Shown: positions 9,632-21,016 of the stretch, in pieces
Position numbering within the stretch: position 1 is the stretch's first letter
Layout: the number at the start of each line of letters is the position of its first letter
Origin: Dermanyssus gallinae
Taxonomy: Eukaryota > Arthropoda > Arachnida > Mesostigmata > Dermanyssidae
Assembly (NCBI GenBank): GCA_003439945.1
Contig: QVRM01005651.1
Span: 186,001 to 250,000 of the forward strand
DNA: 64,000 nt
Direction: 5' to 3'
Position numbers and translations under genes: made by a program
Notes under the pieces: generated by a model
What the model saw: the letters and a program-made list of their open reading frames with translations, nothing else
Told to the model about the DNA's origin: nothing
Database searches by the model: none

Positions 9632-11726
9632 GTGGAGAGAAACCGGCGTAGGGGGAAGAAAGCCGCCCCAAAAGGCGTGACGGGGAAGGAGGTGATTATT
9701 TACTGCTCAACAACGGGTGATAAAAAATGGGATGGACGGGGAGGACAGAGCGGGGACGCGGGCGTCGACGGGAATTGGGAGTGGGTGGCTATTTGTTTCC
9801 AGGAAAGGGAGAAGCCGCCAAGTGTGCCAGGGACGAGGAGAAAAGCAGTTCTAAGAGGTCCTTCAAGTAATGCGGCAACACATTGGGCAAACGCTTAATC
9901 TGTGTAAGGCCAGTAACACGAAGATCGAGCTCAAGGAGCTATCTTAACAGCTCCCCAGAACCCTGGAACGTCTCGAGAAGGTTCTGGAAGACAGAGGGAA
10001 GGCCTACCGAGAAGTTAGGTTAGCTGATAAGGAAGCAATAGGGCAGCTTAGAGAGGAAGTCAAAACTCTACGAACAAACGAGTGTAGATTGAGGACGGGG
10101 TACGGGAAAATAGGAAAGACATCCAACGAGAGGAGATAAGCGAGCGGGTACAAAGACTCGAACTCCTATGCGCACGCAGTCACGGCGAGCTGGATAAAGA
10201 GATGGCCAAGAAGCTGAAACGGGAAAAGAGGCCAAGGAGAGAGAAGTAGTATAGAAAGGGCTAGCACTCCGGAAGAGCTGGTGAGAGCCGTCAAGGGGCA
10301 CTGGCCTGAGAGGGTGATTAAACACTCAAAGGTCACCACTGACGCCCTCATCACTCGCAGGGAGGTTAGGGTAGCGGTTATCACTAAAGAGTCAGATTTG
10401 GATAGGGTTTTATTAGAGGGGCTGGCGGCACAGTTTCCCACGCTAGCAGCGGTGGCTGACATGAGCGCAGGAACGGCCGCTGTTCTTAAGAATGGCGATG
10501 CCGTCGAATTTTTAGAGGGTTCAGGTAACCAAGCGGCCTCTCAACGGTACTTGGTAGTGGGAATGATAAACCCGGAAGAAGAACTAGGGACCACGACCCT
10601 GGGGGTGCTCTAAGCTGTCGTGGCAAAAGCGCTGGGGCTGGCTGGCGGGGAGAAACCCCCGCTGGTGCACGTCACAAGGGAGCGTCGTACACAGACGTTT
10701 CTACAAGCTCTGGAAATCTGCTGCCGTAAGGCCGGCGACGGCAGTGGCCTTCTAGAGCTTTGTTCGAGGCAAACAAGAAATACCGGAGCCAAACCGGAGG
10801 CTACCACCCGGGCGGAGCAGGGAGCGTGGAGCACCCTCAGAGTTAAGGTCGAAGAGGGAAAAACCTTCGCCGACACTCTCCGGGGTGTTAGAGAACATGT
10901 CAGGCAGCACGAAGGCGCCGGGATAACGGCTAGGGGAGTAGTTAAAAGTAAAGAGGGTAATTTTCTTATTAGAATAGAGGAGAGTAAAAAGAGCGCGGGA
11001 GAGAAAATGGCGGCGGCCATTTGGGAATCTGCAAAGGTGCAGGCCGACTGCCGAGAGCTTAACCAAGGGCAGACCATCGTCCTGTGGGGGATTGACCCAC
11101 TCCTGGACGGGGAGCAGGTCGAAAGGGAACTGCAGAAGGCCTTGCAACTTCCGGCCGGCGCCAATATCAAAGGTGCCGAGCCAAGGCTCGGAAGAGCTGA
11201 CGTTTGGCACGCACTGGTTACGACGTCCCCGGCGGCGGGAAGAGGCATATGCTCCTACAAGACCCTTATGCTGGGGTCGAGGTGGTGCAGACCTGAGGAG
11301 TGGATTAGACTCTTCAACTGCTACAAGTGTCATAGGCCGGGCCATAGGGCCCAAGACTGCAAAGCAGAGAGCCAGGTGCCTCGGGTGTGCCACAAATGTG
11401 GTAAACCTGACCACCTGGTAGCCAATTACAAGGCAGCGACACCAAAGTGTCTGGTCTGCGGAATAGAGGGGCACCGAGCGGATAGGATGTCTTGCCCGGC
11501 CTATAGGGAGCAAGTCGAGCAGCGACGGGAGGCCCGAAGGGGCGTCTCCAAAAGAGAGGGAGATGGCAACGAGACCCAAATAGAAGCCCAGTTAATGAAG
11601 AAGAGCAATAAAAAGGGGAATAGAGACAAGGGGGCTAAGAATAAGAAGCCAACCGTTATCCCGGCAGGGGATGGAAAGGGTGATTGGAACTTAGTAGGTA
11701 GGGGCTCTTCATCCGACCAATCGTAA
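9632..11726 (+). pseudogene. R1-like ORF1 (gag-like, CCHC zinc knuckles)
   Basis: The N-terminal coiled-coil part (9632-10260) is broken by stops and a 25-nt deletion. From 10281 the frame is open to 11726 except for one TAA at 10611-10613. The C-terminal 368 residues contain the gag-like core (WSTLRVKVEEGKTFADTLR; IVLWGIDPLLDGEQVERELQ) and three knuckles near residues 235-300: CYKCHRPGHRAQDC is intact, CHKCGKPDHLVANY has lost its last Cys, and CLVCGIEGHRADRMSC is intact. Such proteins bind element RNA in the RNP. The next bases (11726 on) read KILQVNLNRLLS, the usual start of an R1 ORF2 endonuclease, which is cut off at about 11770 by BEL/Pao sequence. Confidence 0.82.
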
Positions 11727-12476
11727 AGATACTTCAGGTAAACCTTAACCGCCTGCTCTCTGAGCCAAACATAGCGATGAGCGTTTGCCAGTACTCACAA
11801 TATATCATCGGCCGGCTAGCTATCAACTCACGCTGCAGAGCACGTATGACGACACACGTGTCGACATGCTTGCGTACAAGCATGCATTTGCCGTAAACCC
11901 GACAAATGATTGCACAGATCCGAGTGTGCTTGAGGCGATCAAGAGCTTTTCAGCAGATCATCCCCTTGCGAATCGAATCGATCGCTTCTTGGTGAGCAGC
12001 CGGCCTCACCTCCTGCCGTAATCGTTGGAATGGATCAGTTTGACAAACTGGCGTTCCACGGCCGCGAAAAGCATGTCGTTGATGGTCTCTGTGGCGAAAC
12101 AGACACGGTTGGGATGGATTATTGGTGGGCCGGCAGGGTCGCCCAACATTAAAGCTGATGAGGCCAACGTCATCATCACTCATTGCTGCGCGGCCGCGCA
12201 ATCGAAACCCGCGCAATCGAAACCCGCGCGCGTCGATATCGAGCGTCACCGGGAGCGTCACCGATCATCACGAGTCACCGGGCCTCTCATCTGACAATGC
12301 AGCCGCCAATTTGAAGAGAGTGTGTCTCACGATGACAAAGAGTACACTGTCTCATTACCAGGCAAATACAGCATATCGCAACTATGGAACGACAAAGCAA
12401 AGCTCTCGCCGGCCCGTAAAGTAAACGTCGATCCTATCACCGCGATCCTGAGACTTACAAGCAAGATGACGATGAG

Positions 12477-12959
12477 GTGATGGTCTTTGTACGCGAGGGA
12501 CATGCTGAGGAGTTGTTCGACGTTGACCTTGAGGCCGAGGACAATTGCGACGACTCTTTCTTGATGACTCATCACCAGGTCATAACGACACCGGGAACTA
12601 CGTCAAAGTTCTGGACTGTCTTTGACCGCTCATCATCGGCGTCAGGGAAGACATCACTAAACCACCATCCCCTCGTCGGACCCAACCTTAACCTGGGTCT
12701 AGTCAAGCTCTTTATCAACTTGCGCCTTCATCGCGTCGCAATCTCTGCCGATATCACCAAGGCATACATGCGGATAAACCTCACTAACCACGATCCTCGT
12801 CTATTCCGGTTTCTTTGGCGAGGACCTCACGACGATAAAGTCACTTGCTTCCAGATGAAAAGTGTGAACTGGGATGCCGCTCCGAGCGATTTTCTCCTCA
12901 CGGGTACAATCCGGAGACATTTAAAGCACATAGATCCTGACTCAACGTTGCGTATTTGA
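12477..12959 (+). pseudogene. BEL/Pao reverse transcriptase fragment
   Basis: The ORF of 160 residues shows the Pao RT entry region: THHQVITTPGTTSKFWTVFD, then TSLNHHPLVGPNLN, ISADITKAYMRINL and FLWRGP. In the family these are the strands leading to and including the first catalytic Asp (here SADI). The segment ends at 12959, before the YVDD block, which I did not find downstream. It is therefore an inactive fragment. Confidence 0.8.
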
Positions 12960-13029
12960 CTCGCTGTATCACGATTATATATTCTGCAGCTTCGCTATAG
13001 ATTCGGAAGCAGACTAGCCCGTGGGTTTC

Positions 13030-13462
13030 GATAGAGCGACTCAGTTCACGAGGTGGACGAACGAGATTGCTGCACTGCTGAAGTTGAAAATACCTTGCTG
13101 CTGCACGACGGACACATGCAAAGATCGTTCATCAGAGCATCGACGAATATAAAGACATTTTTCACGTCTATCAAGGATCTCGCCGTGCAGGACATTCTCC
13201 GCGACCGCCGTATTGAATGGGAGTTCATATGTCCGAGAGCCCCATGGCATGGTGGTTCTACAAACGTTTAATTGGGCCCGTCAAGTCGGCCCTTGCGAAA
13301 ACTCTCGGCCGAAGCTTGATCACGTTCGAGGAGTTTCGAACGATCATATCCAAACTGACTATCTCAGAAGCTTCTCTCACTGACGTCATGCTCTGTGAGG
13401 AGAGGGAGGCAGATATTCAAACATGCTGCTCCCGCTGCCGGCCGTCTGCTATGAATTTATAA
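13030..13462 (+). pseudogene. BEL/Pao integrase C-terminal fragment
   Basis: Frameshifted pieces around 13100-13230, then an open stretch with MAWWFYKRLIGPVKSALAKT and LITFEEFRTIISK, match the Pao integrase end (PWxGGFYERLVGxVKxALxKxLG followed by TFEEL). An extra stop after the EF region and a shifted tail show decay. The catalytic Glu region was not identified. Confidence 0.75.
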
Positions 13463-13553
13463 TATATGAAATAAACGGACTTACTAGTCGTTGTACTTAA
13501 CCGCCAAGAACGGCTTGTTCACTCCCGTAAATAGCAAATTTGTTCTCAGATCA

Positions 13554-13613
13554 CGATTCTTTTCCTCAGTTGATGCACCGACAAGCCGGTGCATCAACTG
13601 AGAAAAAGAATCG
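13554..13613. repeat. Long hairpin, 27-bp arms, 6-nt loop
   Basis: Left arm 13554-13580 and right arm 13587-13613 are reverse complements with one mismatch; the loop is ACAAGC. It lies exactly between the end of the BEL/Pao remnant and the start of the second CR1-like element. It is too perfect to be old, given the decay around it. Confidence 0.93.
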
Positions 13614-13652
13614 TCGCCTCTCTGCCCAAGTGCTCAGTGGCCCTGCTGAGCT

Positions 13653-14336
13653 GTGTCAGACGGAAACGTAGGGCGTGTATTTCAAGTAGCCGAGAAGTTT
13701 GTTGAGGATAATAGTCAACCCATTTACGTATTACTGCACGCTGGTTACATTGAATGTATGGAGTTCAAGAAGGACGAGTTTCTCTCCAGAACCGTGGGTT
13801 TCGCTGCCAAGATGAGGAAGAGTCGCCCGGACTGTTTAATTTCTGTGCTTACAATACCAGAATTCCAGAAAGAGTGTCGTGAAGCAAATTAAGTTTTGAT
13901 CACTCGCTGTCATGAGTGGGGTATCGACATAATTAACGTGACTCACTCGCACCGCGCCATGGTTCACAGAGGTATACGGCTCATATACGGCTGCTTAGGA
14001 CTCTGCCAAAGCGTGTTCGAAAGCAATCGCTCGTCGCGCATCATCTTTTTAAGGAGTCAAGATCCGCCAGCTGCCCATGCCGAACAAAACAGTCCCGAAC
14101 ATGCCAGGCAACCCGAACTTCAAGCCGGTCCCGGAGCGGGAGTTGTACTTTGGCAGCAGCACCCAACGAGCGCAGCAGGCCCTCCAACGCCCGGACAGCC
14201 AAACCGCTTGGCAAAGGGGGAGGCACGTCACGTTGCACGGTACCAGGAAAGGAGCCAAGACCATGACCGCCAGCAAGACAAAGCAGATCCTCGCAAAAGC
14301 CAGCGTACTTAACGAATCGCTGAAGGCCGACCGGTA
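13653..14336 (+). pseudogene. CR1-like ORF1, SGNH-like segment and basic tail
   Basis: Residues 1-79 (13653-13892) give PIYVLLHAGYIECMEF, equivalent to the GTND block of SGNH hydrolases, and LISVLTIPEFQ. A TAA at 13890 is followed in another frame (13896-14060) by a GIDIINVTHSH segment. After 14050 the frames hold a Gln/Arg-rich, probably nucleic-acid-binding tail. No PHD finger precedes it, so this copy is 5' truncated. Catalytic residues are not evident. Confidence 0.5.
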
Positions 14337-14449
14337 GTGCCCGCGGACACCCGTAACCAACTCCATATGGCCGCGTTACAGGACATGAGCAGAGATCGAC
14401 AGCTTAAGATCACAGGACGGTCCAGACGTCGTAAGGTGTTTTCGAGAAC

Positions 14450-15529
14450 ATAACCATTGTACAGTGGAACGTAGAGGGTGCCACCCGCGCCCTAGGACTT
14501 CTTCCTTCCACTGTCATCGTCGATATCGATGTCATTATTCTAACCGAGACCTAGGAGACCAAACCGTTTGACGTGGCTGGTTTCTACTCCGCTCACTCGC
14601 CGGCAGTCATACGTGCTGCCCGAGGCCGCCCTGGCGGCGGCGTTTCCGTACTGTATAACAAGAGAGTAGGCGAGATAAGTGTGGCATTGGTTGAAGATGA
14701 TACAGAAGTACTTCAGGGTAACCGATGTAACATTGTGGCAGCCTACGTCCGACCAGCGAACGCCGAGAACACAACGGTATTAATTGACAGAATCACACGG
14801 GCTATCTACGTTCTCCCCTCAGTTGGATTTCCGCTGTTAGTGGCATGCAACTTTAACACGAGGGTTGACAAACCTGATGATTCGCGTACTCGCGCTCTTT
14901 TCTTGATGCTCGATGATTTCGGCTACAGTCTGATTACCGATACGAATGTCCCGACGTTTGAAGGCTTTATGGGAACTTCGGTGATTGATATATTTGCACC
15001 CAACGTTGACTCGGAGAGAACTTGTTATATTGGAAAAAGCAACCCGCTACATGAAGGTGGTAACTTTAAATGGCATGTCCCAGTAGGAGTCAAAATGTTG
15101 CTCCCTCAAATGGAGACTCCGCCGCGAAGGAACGCTGGGTTAGCTAAAGCACTGGACCCAAATAAGTTTGGCCCAAAGCTTGCAACGTTATTCTCGGTAC
15201 AGCGTGACCCAGACATTGAATCGTACGCGGGTGTTCTGACAGAGGCGATCACATCGTCCGTCTGTGCACCGAGCCCGCGTCGACAACGGCCATGGTTTAA
15301 CACACGCTGTAGACTAGCCTTCGTGGCGCAGTTTCGTGTCCGTCTGCTGGCTAAACAATACCCGTGCATGATGCCGCTCTGTAACCTGCTCAAGAGTTCG
15401 TATAGACGAACTCTCATGTATATGGCGCGACGGCAATATCTTGAACGTCAGGAAGAGAAGCTTCTGAAACAGGCAATCAAGGAGCCCCAACGGGTGAAGT
15501 GTCCCATAAACTCCGCTGTCTTGATATAG
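14450..15529 (+). pseudogene. CR1-like ORF2, endonuclease domain and linker
   Basis: Upstream of 14573 the frame reads VQWNVEGATRALGL and VIILTET followed by a stop (TAG) at about 14552. The 318-residue ORF then covers the endonuclease: GGGVSVLYNK, a YVRPANAENT block, a CNFNTRVD block where GDFNAR is expected (Gly-Asp changed to Cys-Asn), SVIDIFAPN, and HVPVGVKML where the catalytic His block ends. Residues 185-318 are the helical linker to RT. The change in the GDFN block and the upstream stop indicate a dead enzyme. The RT that should follow is missing. Confidence 0.78.
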
Positions 15530-15540
15530 CACTTCAGAGA

Positions 15541-17787
15541 AATAGATGCAAGTGCAAACACCATTCTCGGCAGCCGACAAATGACACGATAAAACGCCTT
15601 GCGTACACTACTGGGCTGATGAGAGGGGACTGGCGGTCGCAAGCGGCATTGACAGGGTCACGATTGCGCTATCCGAGACGTGGGCCTGGTATAGGCTTCT
15701 TCTCTGCTAAACCGCATCACCTTTGTTTCTGACACGTGACTTTTTCGCTTGACCTTTCAAAGTAAAACTAGACTGGCTGTTGCACCCTGTTTCAAACATA
15801 TTGTTTAAGAGCCCTCTTAGCGACTGCGTGAATCCCGTTTATAATTGTCATACGCTGGCCGGTTAAAAGATATCGGTTTAACTTAACAACTACATTCAGC
15901 CTTTAATATTCGTTTTTTATGGAGAGCGAATAAATGCCGACTTCCGGATCTTTGCACATTCTTAGTTTAGTTTCATATTCGGCGCGTTTTCTCCTGAGCA
16001 TGCCATTATCGTCAAGCTTTAAAGCAGTATGGTGGCCTAGATTACCACTACTCTACTCCTTCCTGTATTGGCAGACTAATAATTTGGTAATGCGGTGGTA
16101 TTCTTAGCTAGAATAGGGTTTGGTTTTAAACATAATGGTTTAACGGCAGGGACATATCGATTTAACTTGAAGTCGACGTCTCGACACTTGCAATAGGCCT
16201 TAAGGCCTGTGGCACGTACGCCAAAAAAAGCTTTGTTTATTTTGATTTAAGATGTTGCAGTTAAAATCTTCGGCGATCACAATACATTTAACATTTGTGA
16301 GTAGAAAAGCAAACAGTTGCCAATCTTTTCGAATATTATTTCACACCGCTCTCGTAAAGGCGCTGTTTTGTAGCTTAATAATGTAGTATAAGTTGGACCT
16401 GTCACAAAAGCCTCCCATAAGAGTAGAAACAAAAAACAAAATTAAACAAATTCGTGTAAGCGCATAATTAATGTTAGTCTTTCGGAATCCCAAAAGAAAC
16501 ATTCTGAAGTGATCTGCTCATGCTTCTATACTAAGTCGTTGCATACAAATTAGTCAAGGCTTACAGTTGTGGGCCTTTGGACCATTGGACATCATTTTAT
16601 TTTTGTCCGACGATCTCTCTATTATTTTTATTCTGATGGTTGCGTTGTTGTTTTATGCACACAATGCGAACACCCGATCGGGCTTCAGTGGAGCCGAAAT
16701 AGTCGGAGATTTATTCATTTCGGCAAGACGGTAGGATCTGATAGTTTGTTAAAATGCTCAGCGCTTGCATGTATGTAACTATTCATAAAACACGTTGGAG
16801 ATCGCCCTGCCAGCTCTCTTTTACCCTCGTCGTAACCTACCATTCGGTTGATACATTATCTTTCGTTACTGACTCATTATGGTCTAATTGAAGGAGACTT
16901 ACAAGGATTGTTCGCATGCTCTGCGGGCCATCACAATATGTTTGTCCGCTTTGTTGCAAGCTTGCACAGGCACCCATAAGCAAGACCTCGATTCGCAAAA
17001 GCTGGCTAGAGAATGAATTGTTGGCCACCAATGGCTCGCTTGAAGCGCTTGCAGGTTTTGTTAATAAATGTACCTTCATATGCCGTCCCTCGCAGTAAGT
17101 TTCTTAACACAAAATAAGGAAAAACACGAAGCTAGAAATGAATTTTGAGATAAACCTGAGAAAGCCTAGAAACATCTCGGAACGCTTCTCGACTCGAAAC
17201 AAACATGACGCTAACGATAATCACATATAACAACAATAAATCTCAGACACCCTATAAGCTAAACAGCGTAATAGAAAATGATAACATTGCGACGAGCACA
17301 GCAGATAGCTAATAGCAAACGTTTATCCTCCGCTGGAGAAGAGGAAGATTCTCCAGAGCAATAAAGCCGCTCAAAGAAACTTACCAGTAGTGGTAGAGGG
17401 CGGGACAATAGATTGCCGTTTACTCAACTAAGTTTTCGCCAAATAACCAAATACATCATATACGCTGGTTGAATTCAACTTGTGCACCACTGCAACGGTG
17501 AACATCAAAGACAGCACTGCTATATCTGTCTTTGAAATAACATTTGGAAATGCGTAACCATTTTTAGGAAAATTGGCAGTAAAGCTTGGGTACGGGCCGG
17601 TGTTGGCAGGGCAGTTCAGCAATGCCCACAGAGACTAACCAGAACGGTCGTTGTGCAACCTTGTTAGACCCACGTCCTAAGCTAGATTATGGCTTGTAGT
17701 AAACCGAGTTACGCCGGATACGAAAAACCATGATTTCAGCAGAATGTTTCTCGCAATCTCTCTTATCACCAAACGAAGCCGCACAGA

Positions 17788-17819
<32 letters not shown>

Positions 17820-18543
17820 CACGCGGCGTCGTCAACTGTCTACAATGACACGAGAATAAGCTGATATCGAAGGAGAACACAGCAAAAGCAACCATTGATC
17901 ACGCTCTCCTGCTTATGGGCAATACCTTATAAAAGAACTTTCGTCGTTTTTCTCTGAATTATGTTACTTTTAATGGTTGCTGCGTCTAAGTTATATACAC
18001 ACGCAAATATGAAAAGCTCATCAATGCAACAATCAGTCTCAAGCGTACGGATGACCTAAACATACAACCTGGAAGAGGCTTGGTTGTGACATTATTTTTT
18101 TAAACTCGCAGTTTGAATTTAAATTCGAACTTAGGTAAAAATGACAGCTAGAAGCGTGCTTAAATAGTACCGGTTTATTCCCAGATACATAAGAACGAGC
18201 TTATGAGCTGGACTTAGCAAAACAGCATCTGCTGACATGGGACAAACTATCGACATTAGATCAGTTACTAGAAGCTGAGGACGATCACGAGTTTGACAAC
18301 TATGATGAGTTTGTAAACCCAAGGCAAAATACGCAGAGTTACGCCTGGACGGCGACACATTATTACTATGCGTACCGAAAACTCAGTTTAAAATAACGGC
18401 TCAACTCGACAAATGGGGTTCGGACAAGTTTTTTGGCCTCTCATGAAGCTGACAATAGAAAACCGGCAATAGAAAGACAATGTTTGTATGCCTGTAATGC
18501 ATGGGATTTCATCTTAAAACTAACTGCACTTCTACGGCTCTGA
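15541..18543. other. Unassigned, AT-rich; includes a diverged duplicated block
   Basis: No coding region I can support. The interval 15770-17290 is a diverged copy of 26060-27200: matching stretches include TTTATAATTGTCA (15839 and 26130), AGGATCTGATAGTTTGTT (16733 and 26832) and ACCCTATAAGC (17250 and 27180). Short possible kinase N-lobe remnants around 18395-18440 (MGFGQVF in one frame) precede the pseudogene at 18544. Confidence 0.6.
17787..17819. repeat. (ATT)n microsatellite
   Basis: About eleven ATT units. Minus-strand translation gives a poly-Asn run that is not a gene. Confidence 0.97.
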
Positions 18544-19070
18544 TACTTGGCCCAAATCGTTCTGGACTTGGAATTCATGCATTGTGCCGGTATTGTCCAT
18601 TGTGGCGCAAATCATCGGAACAGCTATTACGGGTGGCACGCTGGGATTCATGTCATCCGAGCAACTATTAGACGATAAAGCAGCAGCAACTATAGACTGG
18701 TAGGCATTCGGTGTAATCGTTTACATGGTATATTATAATGTGAACCCTTTTAGATTTAGCAATGGGCTGACACCTTTTAAATCCAGCAATGCGCTGACAG
18801 TTTTGGATTTGAGCAATGCGCTGACAGATCTGGATTTGAGGTTTTCCCTATTAATACCTTTTCTAATCGAGGCTAATCGTTTTATAGCACAACTTCTATC
18901 TATAAACGCTAATGAAAGACTAGGTTTCGGGGAGCTTGACGCCGAGTAAATAAGACGTCATAAATTATTCGCCGGTTTGGACTGGAAAACACTCTACCAG
19001 AAAAAATATGAACTTGAAAGGACGTTCTCTACTGCAGGAAAACAGTTCGTGGCGCAGGTAATATTAACAC
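18544..19070 (+). pseudogene. PKA-like (AGC) kinase pseudogene
   Basis: Ordered AGC-kinase blocks are visible: YLAQIVLDLEFMHCAGIVH (helix E), a catalytic loop reading HCGANHRN where HRDxKxxN is expected, then a deletion that removes DFG. The activation-loop end GFMSSEQLL follows and DW*AFGVI with an in-frame TAG. The C-lobe ends ANERLGFGELDAE, a TAA, then IRRHKLFAGLDWKTLYQKKYE. The last motif is the AGC C-tail entry. The catalytic Asp is Gly. It is a dead paralogue of the intact gene at 29422-30456, and its C-lobe is closer to canonical PKA than that gene's. Confidence 0.83.
18758..18838 (+). repeat. 27-bp tandem repeat, three units, inside kinase pseudogene
   Basis: Three contiguous 27-bp units each begin AGCAATG(G/C)GCTGACA and encode SNGLTPFKS, SNALTVLDL and SNALTDLDL. 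They replace the expected kinase segment after helix F and keep the frame. Confidence 0.85.
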
Positions 19071-19917
19071 AATCCTTTGCAAACGTCAACTGCACTATGC
19101 GATTTGCTCGACGGTGTACGAGCGTGAATACGCGGAATCAATGTGCATTACTAACAAGCACCAGAAAGTCTGGTTAACAATAAATTCTTAAACAACTGGG
19201 ACGATTTAAACGGGTGTAGTACACAAAAATAATGCGGCGTCTTGTTATTTGCGTACCGCCACAGCTCTTGAGCAGGATTAATTTCGGCAAACTGTAATTA
19301 GAAGTGAGATGGAAACATGGTCACAAACAAAGACCGAAAAGCGTAGCCGTTGTCAAAGCGCATTACCAGGCACGGCTGTTTAAAATGCAGTATCTGTGTT
19401 TAAAGCGAGCTTAACACGTTGTGTGATCAATCAACGAATAACAAGCGGTGTTTTGCGGAAAATACGGAAAACACTACGCATATCGTTAATGCTTGCTAAG
19501 AAACAAAAGCTTGACACAACGTCGTCCACCACCAAACTGTGGGTAAATGACGATATGTTGGGGCTCGATGTACCACTGTCTGCTAGCATATTCCATAGCC
19601 GATACGAATAGTAAGCTATGGACGACGCTATGTATTGTCGTCATATTTCCTTTCTCGCTCTTTCTGAGATCGACGAATCCCACACTATCTATCAGGGAAA
19701 AACCAAAACCGTTAGTTCGACGTACGAAGTGCCGTATGTCGTGTAGATTTTAAGTGCAACGGTGCGCTAAATACCTCTTGACTACGACAATATTGTAACC
19801 CTACCGTTGGAGTTCGCGCGAAAAGCGATGTGGCACCGGATGTTTGCCTCTTAAATCGCGCCTCGGCCGTAGAGAGCGTCACATTCCTCCAACCGAAAAT
19901 GTGTAGTTCATAATATG

Positions 19918-19918
<1 letters not shown>

Positions 19919-19970
<52 letters not shown>
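19919..19970. repeat. (AT)n microsatellite
   Basis: About 25 AT units with no inverted-repeat arms around them, unlike the tracts at 251-351 and 60317-60519. Confidence 0.96.
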
Positions 19971-19974
<4 letters not shown>

Positions 19975-20942
19975 TTATATAACAAATATTTATTTAACAT
20001 ATATTCAGTACAATACATGTCTCGACTCTCGCAAAGGCCCTTAAGGCCTGTGACACGGAGTGAACCTGTGACACGGACAAAAGGACGATGCTCTCGCAGG
20101 GAGGTCCGCTTTGTGTGGTGGGTCTGCTTCCATTGGCGTTTTGCCTATTGAGTCAACGCAGCAGGCATCCCGACCGGTACCCCATGGTTGACTAGACCCC
20201 CGGGGCGTTAGCCAGTTGGTCCGGGCTCACTGTGCAGAGCACCTTGTCCGTTAAGCAGTAAGCCTTAACAGCCCTCGAATGGGGTTTAACAATATGACAA
20301 TATGAATTATTTGCTATTGTGAATTTGCATATCTGACTACCTTTCTATTGGCGCGTAAAGGTAGATAAATGTATTGTGCGTATGTGACTGAAATGCGATG
20401 GAAATGAATGCCAAAAAATAATACTATGCTCTAATTAAATTAATAAAATGCTCCGGGTTGCTTCCCGGTATGCACGCTGTTACAGAACTAATGCGGAACG
20501 AGAACAAATATATATCAAGAATAATAGAATACTCAGTTCGTATTTATTTCTCGATACTGGTCTTGCTCGCATGGGTGGAGCTCACATTCGTTCTCACACA
20601 CAGACGGTGGTGCCTGTTTACACAATGATATATGTTATATATAATGCCACACACAGTTACTAATGCGCGGCTGTCCTGAATACGCTGATTCACACCTAGC
20701 CTACCTGCGCACTTATCTATATCACGGCACCGCAACGGGCCGGCTCTGACTCACCCGGGGATGGCGCCCCTCGCACGTAGCGGAGAAGAAAGCGACGAGA
20801 GTCTCGAGTCGCAAGGCACGAGTCAAAGAGGTTTCTAACATGGCCGCAGCCGTTTAAATATCGGCCGACCGCCCCGCCCCTGGCGGCCTTCTGTGCTACT
20901 ACAACGTCATCCGCTACGGCGTGCGCTCTACGTACTTCCCGT

Positions 20943-21016
20943 TCGTCTGCTTAATTGTGTAGTATGCTCTATCTGTCTTTCGTCTGTTCAATTGTGTGGC
21001 GCGCTCTGTCCGTCTG
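20943..21016. repeat. Imperfect 37-bp direct repeat
   Basis: Two adjacent units beginning TCGTCTG and containing AATTGTGT, at 20943 and 20980. Confidence 0.6.

Larger units (their letters stand above)
7466..10464. repeat. Tandem duplication, unit 2 (about 3.0 kb)
   Basis: Direct repeat of 4465-7465 at very high identity. The junction bases at 7460-7470 show the end of unit 1 joined to the start of unit 2; after 10464 the R1-like ORF1 continues without a third copy. Each unit has private small indels, so the units have drifted since the event. Since the unit cuts across three different elements, it is a genomic duplication rather than a transposition. Confidence 0.95.
11770..13470 (+). mobile_element. 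BEL/Pao LTR retrotransposon pol remnant
   Basis: Ordered pol pieces on the plus strand: a protease-side segment at 11785-12120, RT at 12477-12959 and the integrase C-terminal end at 13200-13460. No LTR pair was found, so the element is internal sequence only. It sits in the R1-like ORF2 start on the left and meets a hairpin and a CR1-like element on the right. Confidence 0.75.
13640..15540 (+). mobile_element. Second CR1-like non-LTR element, partial
   Basis: An SGNH-like ORF1 segment is followed by an APE-type endonuclease and the linker into RT, then the sequence leaves the element near 15540. The reverse transcriptase is absent. ORF1 is related to 1923-2480 but clearly diverged, so this is another copy or subfamily rather than a recent duplicate. 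Confidence 0.7.

Noticed and set aside
12150..12185. Hammerhead ribozyme core (CTGATGAG near 12156)
   Set aside because: No stem II followed by GAAA at the right distance and no flanking helices.
11770..13470. LTRs for the BEL/Pao remnant
   Set aside because: No direct repeat pair found flanking the pol pieces. The same was true for the Gypsy remnant at 41370-42420.
17677..17895. ORF with a poly-Asn run
   Set aside because: The run is the (ATT)n microsatellite; no other coding evidence.
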